Assembly: GCF_009707325.1 (NCBI RefSeq)
Contig: NZ_CP046103.1
Span: forward strand, 4,972,951-5,036,950
DNA from: Pseudomonas sp. IB20
GTDB lineage: Bacteria > Pseudomonadota > Gammaproteobacteria > Pseudomonadales > Pseudomonadaceae
Reading direction: 5' to 3'
Length of the DNA: 64,000 nt
Position numbers and translations under genes: made by a program. Position 1 is the stretch's first letter. Each line of letters opens with the position of its first letter. Below the pieces are notes generated by a model. It saw nothing but the letters and a program-made list of their open reading frames with translations. It was not told the DNA's origin and searched no databases. This document shows positions 33,024 through 40,903 of the stretch, in pieces.

Positions 33024-33215
33024 TTGGTGATGCTCCAATTTTTCTTTTTTGGGCCACGTTCTTAATGTTTAGCGGCCCGTCTAAAGGGCAACAAAACAGG
33101 GCGACAGTCTGGCAAGTTCGAGTGCCGGCTTTCAACCAAAGCACCCTTTTTATCAATGCAGATTTCTAACTGCTCAGACACAGCAGCCGAAGCCGCTGCG
33201 CACTGAGCCTAGCAT

Positions 33216-34580
33216 TTAGCCCTGTAATGCCGCCAAAGTCAGGTCCAGGCAATGGCGAGCCTTGGTCACCAGCTCGTCGATTTCCGCTTTGCTCATCACC
33301 AGCGACGGCGAAATGATCATGGTGTCGCCCACGGCGCGCATGATCAGGCCATTCTCGAAGCAGAACGTGCGGCAGATCATGCCCACACCACGGCCTTCGT
33401 AACGCTTGCGCGTGGCCTTGTCCTGCACCAGCTCAATCGCCCCGAGCATGCCCACACCGCGAACTTCACCCACCAACGGGTGATCAGCCAGCTCCCTCAG
33501 ACGCTTCTGCAAATACGGTGCCGTTTCGTCGTGCACACGCTTAACGATTTTTTCATCGCGCATGATGCGGATGTTTTCCAAGGCCACTGCTGCCGCCACC
33601 GGGTGACCGGAGTACGTGAAACCGTGGTTGAAATCACCGCCTTCATTCAGCACGGCAACCACGTCATCGTGCACGATCAGGCCGCCCATAGGGATGTAAC
33701 CCGAGGTCAGGCCCTTGGCGATGGTCATCATGTGGGGCTTGAGGTCGTAGAAGTCGCTACCGAACCACTCACCGGTACGGCCGAAACCGCAGATCACTTC
33801 GTCGGCGACGAACAGAATGTCGTACTTGGCGAGGATTTCCTTGATGCGCGGCCAGTAGGTGGCTGGCGGCACGATCACGCCACCGGCACCCTGGATCGGC
33901 TCAGCAATAAAGGCACCGACGTTGTCCACGCCCAGTTCCAGGATCTTCTCTTCCAGTTGGTTGGCAGCCCACACCCCGAACTCTTCCGGGCTCATGTCGC
34001 CGCCTTCGCCGTACCAGTACGGCTGCGCGATGTGGGTGATGCCTGGGATCGGCAAGTCGCCCTGTTCGTGCATAGCGATCATGCCGCCCAAGCTGGCGCC
34101 GGCCACGGTGGAGCCGTGGTAGCCATTCTTGCGGCTGATGATGGTTTTCTTGTTCGGCTGACCTTTGATCGCCCAGTAGTGGCGGACCATGCGCAACATG
34201 GTGTCGTTGCCTTCCGAGCCGGAACCGGTGAAAAACACGTGGTTCATGCCCGCTGGCGCGATGTCGGAGATGACCTTGGCCAACTCCAGCACCGGCGGGT
34301 GAGCGGTCTGGAAGAACAGGTTGTAATACGGCAGTTCTTTCATCTGCTTGGCGGCGGCGTCAGCCAGTTCAGCGCGACCGTAACCAATCGCCACGCACCA
34401 CAGGCCGGCCATGCCGTCGAGGATCTTGTTGCCTTCGCTGTCCCACAGGTAAACGCCGTGGGCTTTGGTGATGATCCGTGGGCCTTTCACCTTCAATTGC
34501 TTGAAGTCACTGAACGGTGCCAGGTGGTGATCATTGCTCAAGGCTTGCCATTCACGGGTTTGCGGGTTGTTGCTGGACAT
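33216..34580 (-). CDS. spuC: Putrescine-pyruvate aminotransferase SpuC
   Basis: A 454-aa class III PLP aminotransferase that transfers the amino group of putrescine (and probably other polyamines) to pyruvate. The Schiff-base Lys is Lys289 in MTIAKGLTSGYIPMGG, and Asp260 in FVADEVICGFGRTG binds the pyridine ring. GSGSEGNDTMLRMVRHYW and ISRKNGYHGSTVAGASLGGM are typical of the SpuC/omega-aminotransferase group. It is cytosolic. It is preceded by a stable hairpin (34608-34634) in the spuB-spuC gap and followed, after 192 bp, by spuD. Confidence 0.92.
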   Translation of the reverse strand: MSSNNPQTREWQALSNDHHLAPFSDFKQLKVKGPRIITKAHGVYLWDSEGNKILDGMAGLWCVAIGYGRAELADAAAKQMKELPYYNLFFQTAHPPVLELAKVISDIAPAGMNHVFFTGSGSEGNDTMLRMVRHYWAIKGQPNKKTIISRKNGYHGSTVAGASLGGMIAMHEQGDLPIPGITHIAQPYWYGEGGDMSPEEFGVWAANQLEEKILELGVDNVGAFIAEPIQGAGGVIVPPATYWPRIKEILAKYDILFVADEVICGFGRTGEWFGSDFYDLKPHMMTIAKGLTSGYIPMGGLIVHDDVVAVLNEGGDFNHGFTYSGHPVAAAVALENIRIMRDEKIVKRVHDETAPYLQKRLRELADHPLVGEVRGVGMLGAIELVQDKATRKRYEGRGVGMICRTFCFENGLIMRAVGDTMIISPSLVMSKAEIDELVTKARHCLDLTLAALQG

Positions 34581-34607
34581 ACCAATCTCCTAGACTTTTT
34601 CAGGTGA

Positions 34608-34634
34608 GGGCGCGTCTTTTCCTGCGACGCGCCC
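34608..34634. promoter_or_regulatory. Intercistronic hairpin between spuB and spuC
   Basis: A perfect 9-bp stem, GGGCGCGTC / GACGCGCCC, encloses a 9-nt loop between the spuB stop and the spuC start. No U-tract follows in the spuBC direction, so it is not a standard terminator. It may act as a processing or RNA-stability element that separates spuB from spuCDEFGH expression. Confidence 0.5.
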
Positions 34635-34640
34635 AGCGGA

Positions 34641-35999
34641 TCAGACGGCGAAGAGCAGGAATTCCCGCTCCCACGAACTGATCACGCGCTTGAAGTTTTC
34701 ATGCTCGGCCCGCTTGACCGCGACGTAACCTGTGATGAATTTTTGACCCAGGTATTTCTCGATGGTCTTGCTGTTTTCCATGCGTTCCAGGGCGTCTTCG
34801 ATGGTCAACGGCAGGCGCAGGTTGCGGCGCTCGTAACCACGGCCCACCACGGGCGCGCTCGGGTTATGGCCTTCGACCATGCCGATGTAGCCGCACAGCA
34901 GGCTGGCGGCAATCGCCAGGTATGGGTTGGCGTCGGCGCCCGGCAGGCGGTTTTCCACGCGGCGGTTCTGCGGGCCGGCATCCGGTACGCGCAGGCCGAC
35001 GGTGCGGTTCTCTTCGCCCCACTCCACGTTCACCGGCGCCGAGGTGTCGGGCAGGAAGCGGCGGAACGAGTTCACGTTGGGGGCAAACAGTGGCAGCAAT
35101 TCAGGGATGAATTTCTGCAGGCCACCAATGTGGTTAAGGAACAGCTGGCTCATGCTCCCGTCTTCATTAGAGAAGACGTTCTTGCCGGTGGCGATGTCGA
35201 TGATGCTCTGGTGCAAGTGCATCGCGCTGCCAGGCTCGCCGGTCATCGGCTTGGCCATGAACGTGGCGGCCACGTTGTGCTTGAGCGCGGCTTCACGCAT
35301 GGTGCGCTTGAACACTAGGATCTGGTCGGCCAGCGACAGTGCGTCGCCGTGACGGAAGTTGATTTCCATCTGCGCCGTGCCGTCCTCGTGGATCAGTGTG
35401 TCGAGGTCCAGCTCCTGCAGTTCGCACCAGTCGTAGACGTCTTCGAACAATGGATCGAATTCGTTGGCTGCTTCTATAGAGAAGGACTGACGGCCCGTCT
35501 CCGGGCGACCGGAACGGCCGATCGGCGGTTGCAGCGGGAAGTCCGGGTCTTCGCAACGCTTGGTCAGGTAGAACTCCATCTCCGGCGCCACGATGGGCTG
35601 CCAGCCTCTGTCGGAGTACAGCTTGAGGACTTTCTTGAGCACGTTGCGCGGCGACAGCTCGATCGGGTTGCCTTGCTTGTCGTAGGTGTCGTGGATCACC
35701 TGCGCGGTGGGCTCGATGGCCCAAGGCACCAGGAACACCGCGTTCTGGTCGGGGCGGCAGATCATGTCGATGTCGGCCGGGTCGAGCAATTCGTAATAGA
35801 TGTCGTCTTCGACATAGTCGCCGGTCACGGTCTGCAACAGAACACTCTCGGGCAGGCGCATGCCTTTTTCGGCGATGAACTTGTTGGTCGGCGAGATCTT
35901 GCCCCGGGTGATGCCCGTCAGGTCGCCAATCATGCATTCGACTTCTGTGATCTTGTGGTCTTTCAACCAATCGGTGAGCTGGTCGAGGTTGTTACTCAT
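34641..35999 (-). CDS. spuB: Glutamine synthetase-family gamma-glutamylpolyamine synthetase SpuB-like
   Basis: A 452-aa type I glutamine-synthetase-fold ligase that activates glutamate with ATP and joins it to a polyamine. Start ATG 35999 gives MSNNLDQLTDWLKDHKITEV. The GS signatures are EMIGD-type N-terminus (EVECMIGDLTGITRGKI), the metal region APEMEFYL, AQMEINFRHGDAL and the glutamate region GEPGSAMHLHQSIID, then NRTVGLRVPDAGPQNRRVEN. The adenylylation tyrosine region of true GlnA is absent. It is divergent from the second synthetase at 36754, with the duplicated 754-bp region between them. Whether it acts on putrescine or another polyamine is not decided. Confidence 0.87.
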   Translation of the reverse strand: MSNNLDQLTDWLKDHKITEVECMIGDLTGITRGKISPTNKFIAEKGMRLPESVLLQTVTGDYVEDDIYYELLDPADIDMICRPDQNAVFLVPWAIEPTAQVIHDTYDKQGNPIELSPRNVLKKVLKLYSDRGWQPIVAPEMEFYLTKRCEDPDFPLQPPIGRSGRPETGRQSFSIEAANEFDPLFEDVYDWCELQELDLDTLIHEDGTAQMEINFRHGDALSLADQILVFKRTMREAALKHNVAATFMAKPMTGEPGSAMHLHQSIIDIATGKNVFSNEDGSMSQLFLNHIGGLQKFIPELLPLFAPNVNSFRRFLPDTSAPVNVEWGEENRTVGLRVPDAGPQNRRVENRLPGADANPYLAIAASLLCGYIGMVEGHNPSAPVVGRGYERRNLRLPLTIEDALERMENSKTIEKYLGQKFITGYVAVKRAEHENFKRVISSWEREFLLFAV

Positions 36000-36106
36000 A
36001 AATGCCTCTGGGCTGGGTTTCCTGACATCCATTAAAGGTCAGGCGTTGTTTGACGCAGCATCCGCGTCGTCTTTTTCGTTCAGGTTAGGAGCTTACCTGC
36101 CATTTG

Positions 36107-36399
36107 CTGCAGCGTTGCATTCCTCAGGCCAAACTCGTGCAGAATCATGAGCAGCACCCTGGGTGGGAGCCGCTCAGTGGCAGGCGCGAGGGAAATGAGG
36201 AGGCAAAAAAGAGGTCGCCCAAGGCGTCAAGAATATTGGCCGGGGCGCGATCACTGCAGCGTGCATTCCTCAGGCCAAACTCGTGCAGAATCATGAGCAG
36301 CACCCTGGGTGGGAGCCGCTCAGTGGCAGGCGCGAGGGAAATGAGGAGGCAAAAAAGAGGTCGCCCAAGGCGTCAAGAATATTGGCCGGGGCGCGATCA
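36107..36399. repeat. Two-copy 147/146-bp tandem direct repeat in the spuB-spuI intergenic region
   Basis: The unit at 36107-36253 is followed directly by a second copy at 36254-36399. They are identical except for one base (a T present at 36115, absent from copy 2). Each starts CTGCAGCG and ends GCGCGATCA. The repeat sits 108 bp upstream of the spuB start on one side and 355 bp from the spuI start on the other. I see no gene in it; a reading frame crosses it only as repeated sequence. The near-perfect identity means recent duplication. Confidence 0.92.
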
Positions 36400-36618
36400 T
36401 TGACAAGGAAAAATTGGACTGGTGACAAGACTTGTCTGAAGCAGGTTGAAACGCCGAGTAGCGGCAGGCGAGACATGAAGCACCCCGGTATTATTGCTGT
36501 TATGGGTTTGAATCGAGCTTAGCCTTGTTCATTTTTTTACACAACACCCCCGTAAAAAATACAACACGGCCCGCTCAAGCCTGCTAGTCCCAAGCCGGTC
36601 AAACCCAAAAAATCGCCC

Positions 36619-36671
36619 CAAAAAGCCTCAAAAAAGGCCTCAAGGCGCTTTTTTAGGGCAAAAAAGGCCTC
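36619..36671. repeat. A-tract / GGCCTC short direct repeats upstream of spuI
   Basis: CAAAAAAGGCCTC occurs twice (36629-36641 and 36659-36671), exactly 30 bp or about three helical turns apart, preceded by a weaker CAAAAAGCCTC at 36619-36629. The phased A-tracts would bend DNA, so a regulator site or architectural element is plausible. Confidence 0.5.
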
Positions 36672-36753
36672 GCTTGACTTCGGCATGCCGTTCGGGTTGA
36701 CTGAAACCAGAAAGATCAATGATTGATATTTTTAACAACAAAGGTGTTGCATC

Positions 36754-38130
36754 ATGTCGGTACCCCCGCGTGCCGTTCAGCTTAACGAAGCGAACGCGTT
36801 CCTTAAGGATCATCCTGAGGTTCTGTACGTAGACCTTCTAATTGCGGATATGAATGGTGTGGTGCGCGGCAAGCGCATCGAACGCACCAGCCTCCACAAG
36901 GTTTACGAGAAGGGCATTAACCTGCCTGCCTCTTTATTTGCCCTGGATATCAACGGCTCGACGGTGGAAAGCACCGGCCTGGGTCTGGACATCGGTGATG
37001 CTGACCGAATCTGTTATCCAATCCCCGACACCCTGTGCAATGAACCTTGGCAAAAGCGCCCAACCGCGCAATTGCTGATGACCATGCACGAACTTGAAGG
37101 TGAACCTTTCTTCGCCGATCCTCGCGAAGTGCTCCGCCAAGTTGTAAGCAAATTTGACGACCTTGGTCTGACCATCTGCGCCGCCTTCGAGCTTGAGTTC
37201 TACCTGATCGACCAGGAGAACGTGAACGGCCGCCCACAACCGCCCCGCTCGCCGATCTCCGGCAAACGTCCGCACTCGACACAGGTCTACCTGATCGACG
37301 ACCTCGACGAATACGTCGACTGCCTCCAGGACATTCTGGAAGGTGCCAAAGAGCAAGGTATCCCGGCTGACGCCATCGTCAAGGAAAGTGCCCCGGCGCA
37401 GTTCGAAGTGAACCTGCACCACGTGGCCGACCCGATCAAGGCCTGCGACTACGCGGTACTGCTCAAGCGCCTGATCAAGAACATCGCCTACGACCATGAG
37501 ATGGACACCACCTTCATGGCCAAGCCTTACCCAGGCCAGGCAGGCAACGGTTTGCACGTACACATTTCGATCCTGGACAAGGACGGCAAGAACATCTTTG
37601 CCAGCGAGGATCCCGAGCAGAACGCCGCATTGCGTCACGCGATCGGCGGTGTGCTCGAGACCCTACCCGCCCAAATGGCGTTCCTGTGCCCTAACGTCAA
37701 CTCCTACCGTCGTTTCGGCGCACAGTTCTACGTGCCGAACTCGCCGTGCTGGGGCCTGGATAACCGCACCGTGGCGATTCGCGTACCGACCGGCTCGTCC
37801 GATGCCGTACGTATCGAACACCGCGTGGCCGGCGCCGACGCCAACCCTTACCTGCTGATGGCTTCGGTCCTGGCAGGCGTGCACCACGGTCTGACCAACA
37901 AGATCGAACCTGGCGCACCAGTGGAAGGCAACAGCTACGAGCAGAACGAACAAAGCCTGCCAAACAACCTGCGCGATGCATTGCGCGAGTTGGACGACAG
38001 CGAGGTGATGGCCAAGTACATCGATCCTAAGTACATCGATATCTTCGTTGCCTGTAAGGAAAGTGAGCTGGAAGAGTTCGAACACTCCATCTCCGACCTT
38101 GAGTACAACTGGTACCTGCATACCGTGTAA
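36754..38130 (+). CDS. spuI: Glutamine synthetase-family gamma-glutamylpolyamine synthetase SpuI-like
   Basis: A 458-aa second GS-fold ligase. Motifs are LLIADMNGVVRGKRIERTS, AAFELEFYLIDQENVNGRPQ (metal-binding Glu region), APAQFEVNLHHVADPIKACD, the AGNGLHVHISILDKDG glutamate region, and NRTVAIRVPTGSSDAVRIEH. It is only moderately similar to the divergent spuB product, so the two probably prefer different polyamines, as in P. aeruginosa (SpuB, SpuI). The ATG at 36754 has AAAGGTG upstream. It ends at a strong terminator (38153-38183). It acts in the cytosol in the gamma-glutamylation route of polyamine catabolism. Confidence 0.87.
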   Translation: MSVPPRAVQLNEANAFLKDHPEVLYVDLLIADMNGVVRGKRIERTSLHKVYEKGINLPASLFALDINGSTVESTGLGLDIGDADRICYPIPDTLCNEPWQKRPTAQLLMTMHELEGEPFFADPREVLRQVVSKFDDLGLTICAAFELEFYLIDQENVNGRPQPPRSPISGKRPHSTQVYLIDDLDEYVDCLQDILEGAKEQGIPADAIVKESAPAQFEVNLHHVADPIKACDYAVLLKRLIKNIAYDHEMDTTFMAKPYPGQAGNGLHVHISILDKDGKNIFASEDPEQNAALRHAIGGVLETLPAQMAFLCPNVNSYRRFGAQFYVPNSPCWGLDNRTVAIRVPTGSSDAVRIEHRVAGADANPYLLMASVLAGVHHGLTNKIEPGAPVEGNSYEQNEQSLPNNLRDALRELDDSEVMAKYIDPKYIDIFVACKESELEEFEHSISDLEYNWYLHTV

Positions 38131-38152
38131 GCGGTTGCTGCAATAAAAGAAT

Positions 38153-38183
38153 GCCGCAGGCTTTAGGGCCTGCGGCTTTTTTT
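38153..38183 (+). terminator. Intrinsic terminator after spuI
   Basis: The stem GCCGCAGGC / GCCTGCGGC around TTTAGG is followed by seven T residues, 22 bp after the spuI stop. Confidence 0.92.
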
Positions 38184-38210
38184 ATGGGTTTCGTCAGGTA
38201 GACCGCGGTG

Positions 38211-38308
38211 GCTTTGTCGCTGGCAAGCCAGCTCCCACACTTGAATGTATTCACAAATCAAAAAGGTGGGAGCGGGCTTGTCGAATCGTCGCACCGCTGC
38301 GATGGCGG
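38211..38308. repeat. Composite REP arms upstream of the TetR gene
   Basis: A decayed arm (GCTGGCAAGCCAGCTCCCAC) is followed by a second-type arm (GGTGGGAGCGGGCTTGTCGA ending CGCTGCGATGGC). The two arms come from different REP subtypes, so this is a mosaic. It lies upstream of the TetR regulator gene. Confidence 0.65.
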
Positions 38309-38367
38309 CCCGGCAGACAACACACCTTCCTGCTCATACAATGCCCGCTGCCTTGTAGGAGACTTCC

Positions 38368-39009
38368 ATGACAACTCGCCCCGCCGCCCCTCGCAAACCC
38401 CGCGCCCGCAGCCAGGCCCGGATCGGTGCGATCCTCGATGCCGCCCGCACCTTGCTGGCGACCGAAGGCGTGGCCAGTTTGTCGATCTACAGCGTGGCCG
38501 AGCGCGCGCAGATTCCGCCGTCGTCGGTGTATCACTTCTTCGCGAGTGTGCCGGCATTGCTGGAGGCGTTGACCGCCGATGTGCACGCCGCTTTCCGCGC
38601 CGCGATTCAGGCACCTATCGACCATGATTCACTCAAGCACTGGCGCGACCTGTCCTACATCGTCGAACAGCGCATGCTCAGCATCTACAGCAACGACGCT
38701 GCCGCGCGGCAGTTGATCCTGGCGCAGCATGGGCTTACCGAGGTGACACAGGCTGATCGTCAGCATGATCTGGAATTGGGCGACTTGATGTTCGAAGTCT
38801 TCAACCGCCACTTCGAGGTGCCGACCTTGCCTGAAGAGGTGGACGTGTTTGCCCTAGCGCTGGAGTTGAGCGACCGCGTGTATGCGCGCTCGGTGCATCA
38901 GCATGGGCAGATTACCTCGCGCATGGCCGAGGAAGGGATGCGGGTGTTCGATGCGTATGTGGGGCTTTATTTGCCGGCGTATTTGCCCAAGCGGGTGGTG
39001 GCTGCCTGA
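38368..39009 (+). CDS. TetR-family transcriptional regulator
   Basis: A 213-aa regulator. After a basic, proline-rich tail (RPAAPRKPRARSQAR), residues ~15-60 form the TetR helix-turn-helix: ILDAARTLLATEGVASLSIY, then SVAERAQIPPSSVYHFFASV. The remaining helices are the ligand domain, of no recognisable specificity. GTAGGAGAC lies upstream of the ATG. It stands alone between spuI and the ssu operon (which reads in the opposite direction and ends 61 bp away), so its target cannot be read from context. Confidence 0.88.
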   Translation: MTTRPAAPRKPRARSQARIGAILDAARTLLATEGVASLSIYSVAERAQIPPSSVYHFFASVPALLEALTADVHAAFRAAIQAPIDHDSLKHWRDLSYIVEQRMLSIYSNDAAARQLILAQHGLTEVTQADRQHDLELGDLMFEVFNRHFEVPTLPEEVDVFALALELSDRVYARSVHQHGQITSRMAEEGMRVFDAYVGLYLPAYLPKRVVAA

Positions 39010-39030
39010 GTCATGTACTGCCTGGGCGGG

Positions 39031-39059
39031 CGCCATCGCGGGCAAGCCCGCTCCCACAT
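39031..39059 (-). repeat. Single REP arm (second subtype)
   Basis: One arm, GCCATCGCGGGCAAGCCCGC followed by TCCCACATT, lies between the TetR gene and the 3' end of the ssu operon. It is the GCGGGCAAGCCCGC subtype. Confidence 0.75.
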
Positions 39060-39069
39060 TGAGCGTATA

Positions 39070-39285
39070 TCACAACTTGGCGATCGACACCTCGGTGGAT
39101 TTAACGAAGGCAATCACTTCGCTGCCAATCACCAGTTCCAACTCTTTGACCGAGCGAGTCGTGATCACAGACGTCACGATGCCGGACGCCGTCTGCACGT
39201 CGATCTCCGACAACACGTCGCCTTCGACGATTTCCTTGATGGTGCCCTTGAACTGGTTACGCACGTTGATGGCTTTAATAGTCAT
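39070..39285 (-). CDS. ssuF: SsuF, TOBE-domain molybdopterin-binding-like protein
   Basis: A 71-aa single TOBE-like domain (VRNQFKGTIKEIVEGDVLSE, TSVITTRSVKELELVIGSEV), of the molbindin family. In Pseudomonas it is the last gene of ssuEADCBF and is required for growth on sulfonates, probably as a small ligand-binding protein. Start ATG 39285 (MTIKAINVRN) has GAGGAGA upstream; the frame extends 10 codons further without support. It follows ssuB by 20 bp. Confidence 0.9.
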   Translation of the reverse strand: MTIKAINVRNQFKGTIKEIVEGDVLSEIDVQTASGIVTSVITTRSVKELELVIGSEVIAFVKSTEVSIAKL

Positions 39286-39305
39286 ACGATTTCTCCTCGG
39301 GTCGG

Positions 39306-40109
39306 CTATGCCCAACGCAATTGCGTAGGCAGCGGTGAAACAGGTTCAGGTTCCGGCGGCACGCCTGGCAACGACAGCACACGATTGAGCACTTCGGCTT
39401 CCAGTGCGGCCAAGCGATGAGAGCCTCGCGCACGTGGGCGCGGCAGGTCGACGATCAGGTCGAGGCCGATTTCGCCGTCTTCGATCAGGATCACCCGGTC
39501 GGCAATGGCCACGGCTTCACTGACATCGTGGGTCACCAGCAATACGGTGAAACCGTGCTTTTGCCACAGGTTTTCGATCAGTTGCTGCATCTCGATGCGG
39601 GTCAGGGCATCCAACGCGCCCAGCGGCTCATCCAGCAACAACAAGCGCGGTTGGTGGATCAGCGCACGCGCCAGGGCCACACGCTGCTTCTGGCCACCGG
39701 ACAACGCCGCAGGCCACTCATTCGCGCGTTCGGCCAGGCCGACCGCTTCCAGGGCTTCCAAAGCCTTGGGCCGCCAGTTGCCTTTGAGCCCCAGGCCCAC
39801 GTTGTCGATGATCTTTTTCCACGGCAGCAAGCGCGCTTCCTGGAACATCAACCGCGTGTCTTCAATCGCCTCGGCGAGCGGCGCGGAACCGGCCAACAGC
39901 TCGCCGCCACTGGCTTTGTCCAAACCGGCCAGCAGGCGCAGCAAGGTACTTTTGCCGCAGCCACTGCGACCGACCACCGCCACGAACTGGCCAGCCGGAA
40001 TGTGCAGGTCGATTTCCTTGAGTACTTCCCGCGCACCAAAGGCTTTGCGCAATTTGCGCACTGCCAGCGGGATGCCCTTGAGCAGGCGCGGAGGTTGTTG
40101 AGCAGTCAT
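39306..40109 (-). CDS. ssuB: Aliphatic sulfonate ABC transporter ATPase SsuB
   Basis: A 267-aa ATP-binding subunit. The Walker A is GRSGCGKST within FVAVVGRSGCGKSTLLRLLA; the signature is ALSGGQKQRVALARAL and Walker B is LLLLDEPLGALDALTRIEMQ. The NitT/TauT class is indicated by the early DTRLMFQEARLLPWKKIIDN. It powers uptake of alkanesulfonates by SsuAC. It overlaps ssuC by 4 bp and precedes ssuF. It has an extended C-terminus (LDLIVDLPRPRARGSHRLAA) typical of SsuB. Confidence 0.93.
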   Translation of the reverse strand: MTAQQPPRLLKGIPLAVRKLRKAFGAREVLKEIDLHIPAGQFVAVVGRSGCGKSTLLRLLAGLDKASGGELLAGSAPLAEAIEDTRLMFQEARLLPWKKIIDNVGLGLKGNWRPKALEALEAVGLAERANEWPAALSGGQKQRVALARALIHQPRLLLLDEPLGALDALTRIEMQQLIENLWQKHGFTVLLVTHDVSEAVAIADRVILIEDGEIGLDLIVDLPRPRARGSHRLAALEAEVLNRVLSLPGVPPEPEPVSPLPTQLRWA

Positions 40110-40894
40110 GCCGCACCTCCTTTATTCACTTGGTAAGCCGGGTGCCAGCGCAGCCACACACGCTCCAGGCCACGAGCGGCGAGGTCGGCCAGCTTGCCGA
40201 GGATGGCGTACATGACGATGGCCAACACCACCACGTCGGTTTGCAGGAATTCGCGGGCATTCATCGCCAGGTAACCAATACCCGAGCTGGCCGAGATGGT
40301 TTCCGCCACGATCAGCGTCAGCCACATAAAGCCCAGGGCAAAGCGCACGCCCACCAGGATCGACGGCAGCGCGCCCGGCAGGATGACCTGGCGGAACAGG
40401 CTGAAGCCAGACAAGCCGTAGCTGCGCGACATTTCCACCAGCGCCGGGTCGACGTTGCGGATGCCGTGATAGGTGTTCAGGTAGATCGGGAACAACGTGC
40501 CGAGGGCGACCAGGAAAATCTTCGCGGTCTCGTCAATGCCAAACCACAGGATCACCAACGGAATCAGCGCCAGGTGCGGCACGTTGCGGATCATCTGCAC
40601 CGAGCTGTCGAGCAGGCGTTCGCCCCACTTCGACAGGCCGGTGATAAAACCCAAGGCCAAACCGATGCTGCCACCGATCACAAAGCCCAAGCCCGCACGC
40701 CAGCCGCTGATGGCCAGGTGCGTCCAGATTTCCCCAGTGCGAACCAGGTTGACCCCGGCTTCGATCACCGCACTCGGCGCCGGCAGAATACGGGTCGACA
40801 ACCAGCCTGCCGACACCGACAGCTGCCACACCGCCAGTAACAAGATCGGCAGCACCCAGGGCGCGACACGATGGCTCAATTTTTCAAAGTTCAT
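40106..40894 (-). CDS. ssuC: Aliphatic sulfonate ABC transporter permease SsuC
   Basis: A 262-aa inner-membrane permease with about six helices. The cytosolic loop is LVEMSRSYGLSGFSLFRQVI followed by LPGALPSILVGVRFALGFMW, of the NitT/TauT permease type, and AETISASSGIGYLAMNAREF is a family hallmark. It lies between ssuD (9 bp upstream) and ssuB (4-bp overlap). It forms the membrane channel for sulfonates bound by SsuA. Confidence 0.92.
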   Translation of the reverse strand: MNFEKLSHRVAPWVLPILLLAVWQLSVSAGWLSTRILPAPSAVIEAGVNLVRTGEIWTHLAISGWRAGLGFVIGGSIGLALGFITGLSKWGERLLDSSVQMIRNVPHLALIPLVILWFGIDETAKIFLVALGTLFPIYLNTYHGIRNVDPALVEMSRSYGLSGFSLFRQVILPGALPSILVGVRFALGFMWLTLIVAETISASSGIGYLAMNAREFLQTDVVVLAIVMYAILGKLADLAARGLERVWLRWHPAYQVNKGGAA

Positions 40895-40903
40895 AACGAC
40901 GCC

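Larger units (their letters stand above)
36000..36753. promoter_or_regulatory. Long divergent regulatory gap between spuB and spuI
   Basis: This 754-bp region has no protein-coding gene that I can support. It holds the 36107-36399 tandem repeat and an A-tract/GGCCTC repeat array (36619-36671). TTGACT about 60 bp before the spuI start and the AT-rich stretch 36715-36745 form a weak sigma-70-like candidate promoter for spuI. No spuA (glutamyl-polyamine hydrolase) lies here, unlike P. aeruginosa. spuI is preceded by AAAGGTG as its ribosome site. Function of the gap is inferred from its position. Confidence 0.5.

Noticed and set aside
36104..36403. 99-aa open frame crossing the tandem repeat
   Set aside because: The peptide simply repeats with the DNA duplication, lacks a ribosome site and has no recognisable domain.
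36537..36719. 60-aa minus-strand frame upstream of spuI
   Set aside because: Its low-complexity Phe/Lys/Leu sequence comes from A-tracts and GGCCTC repeats; no start signal.
36000..36753. Sigma-54 promoters in the spuB-spuI gap
   Set aside because: TGGCA-like sequences (for example near 36095) do not have GC at the required 10-bp spacing.
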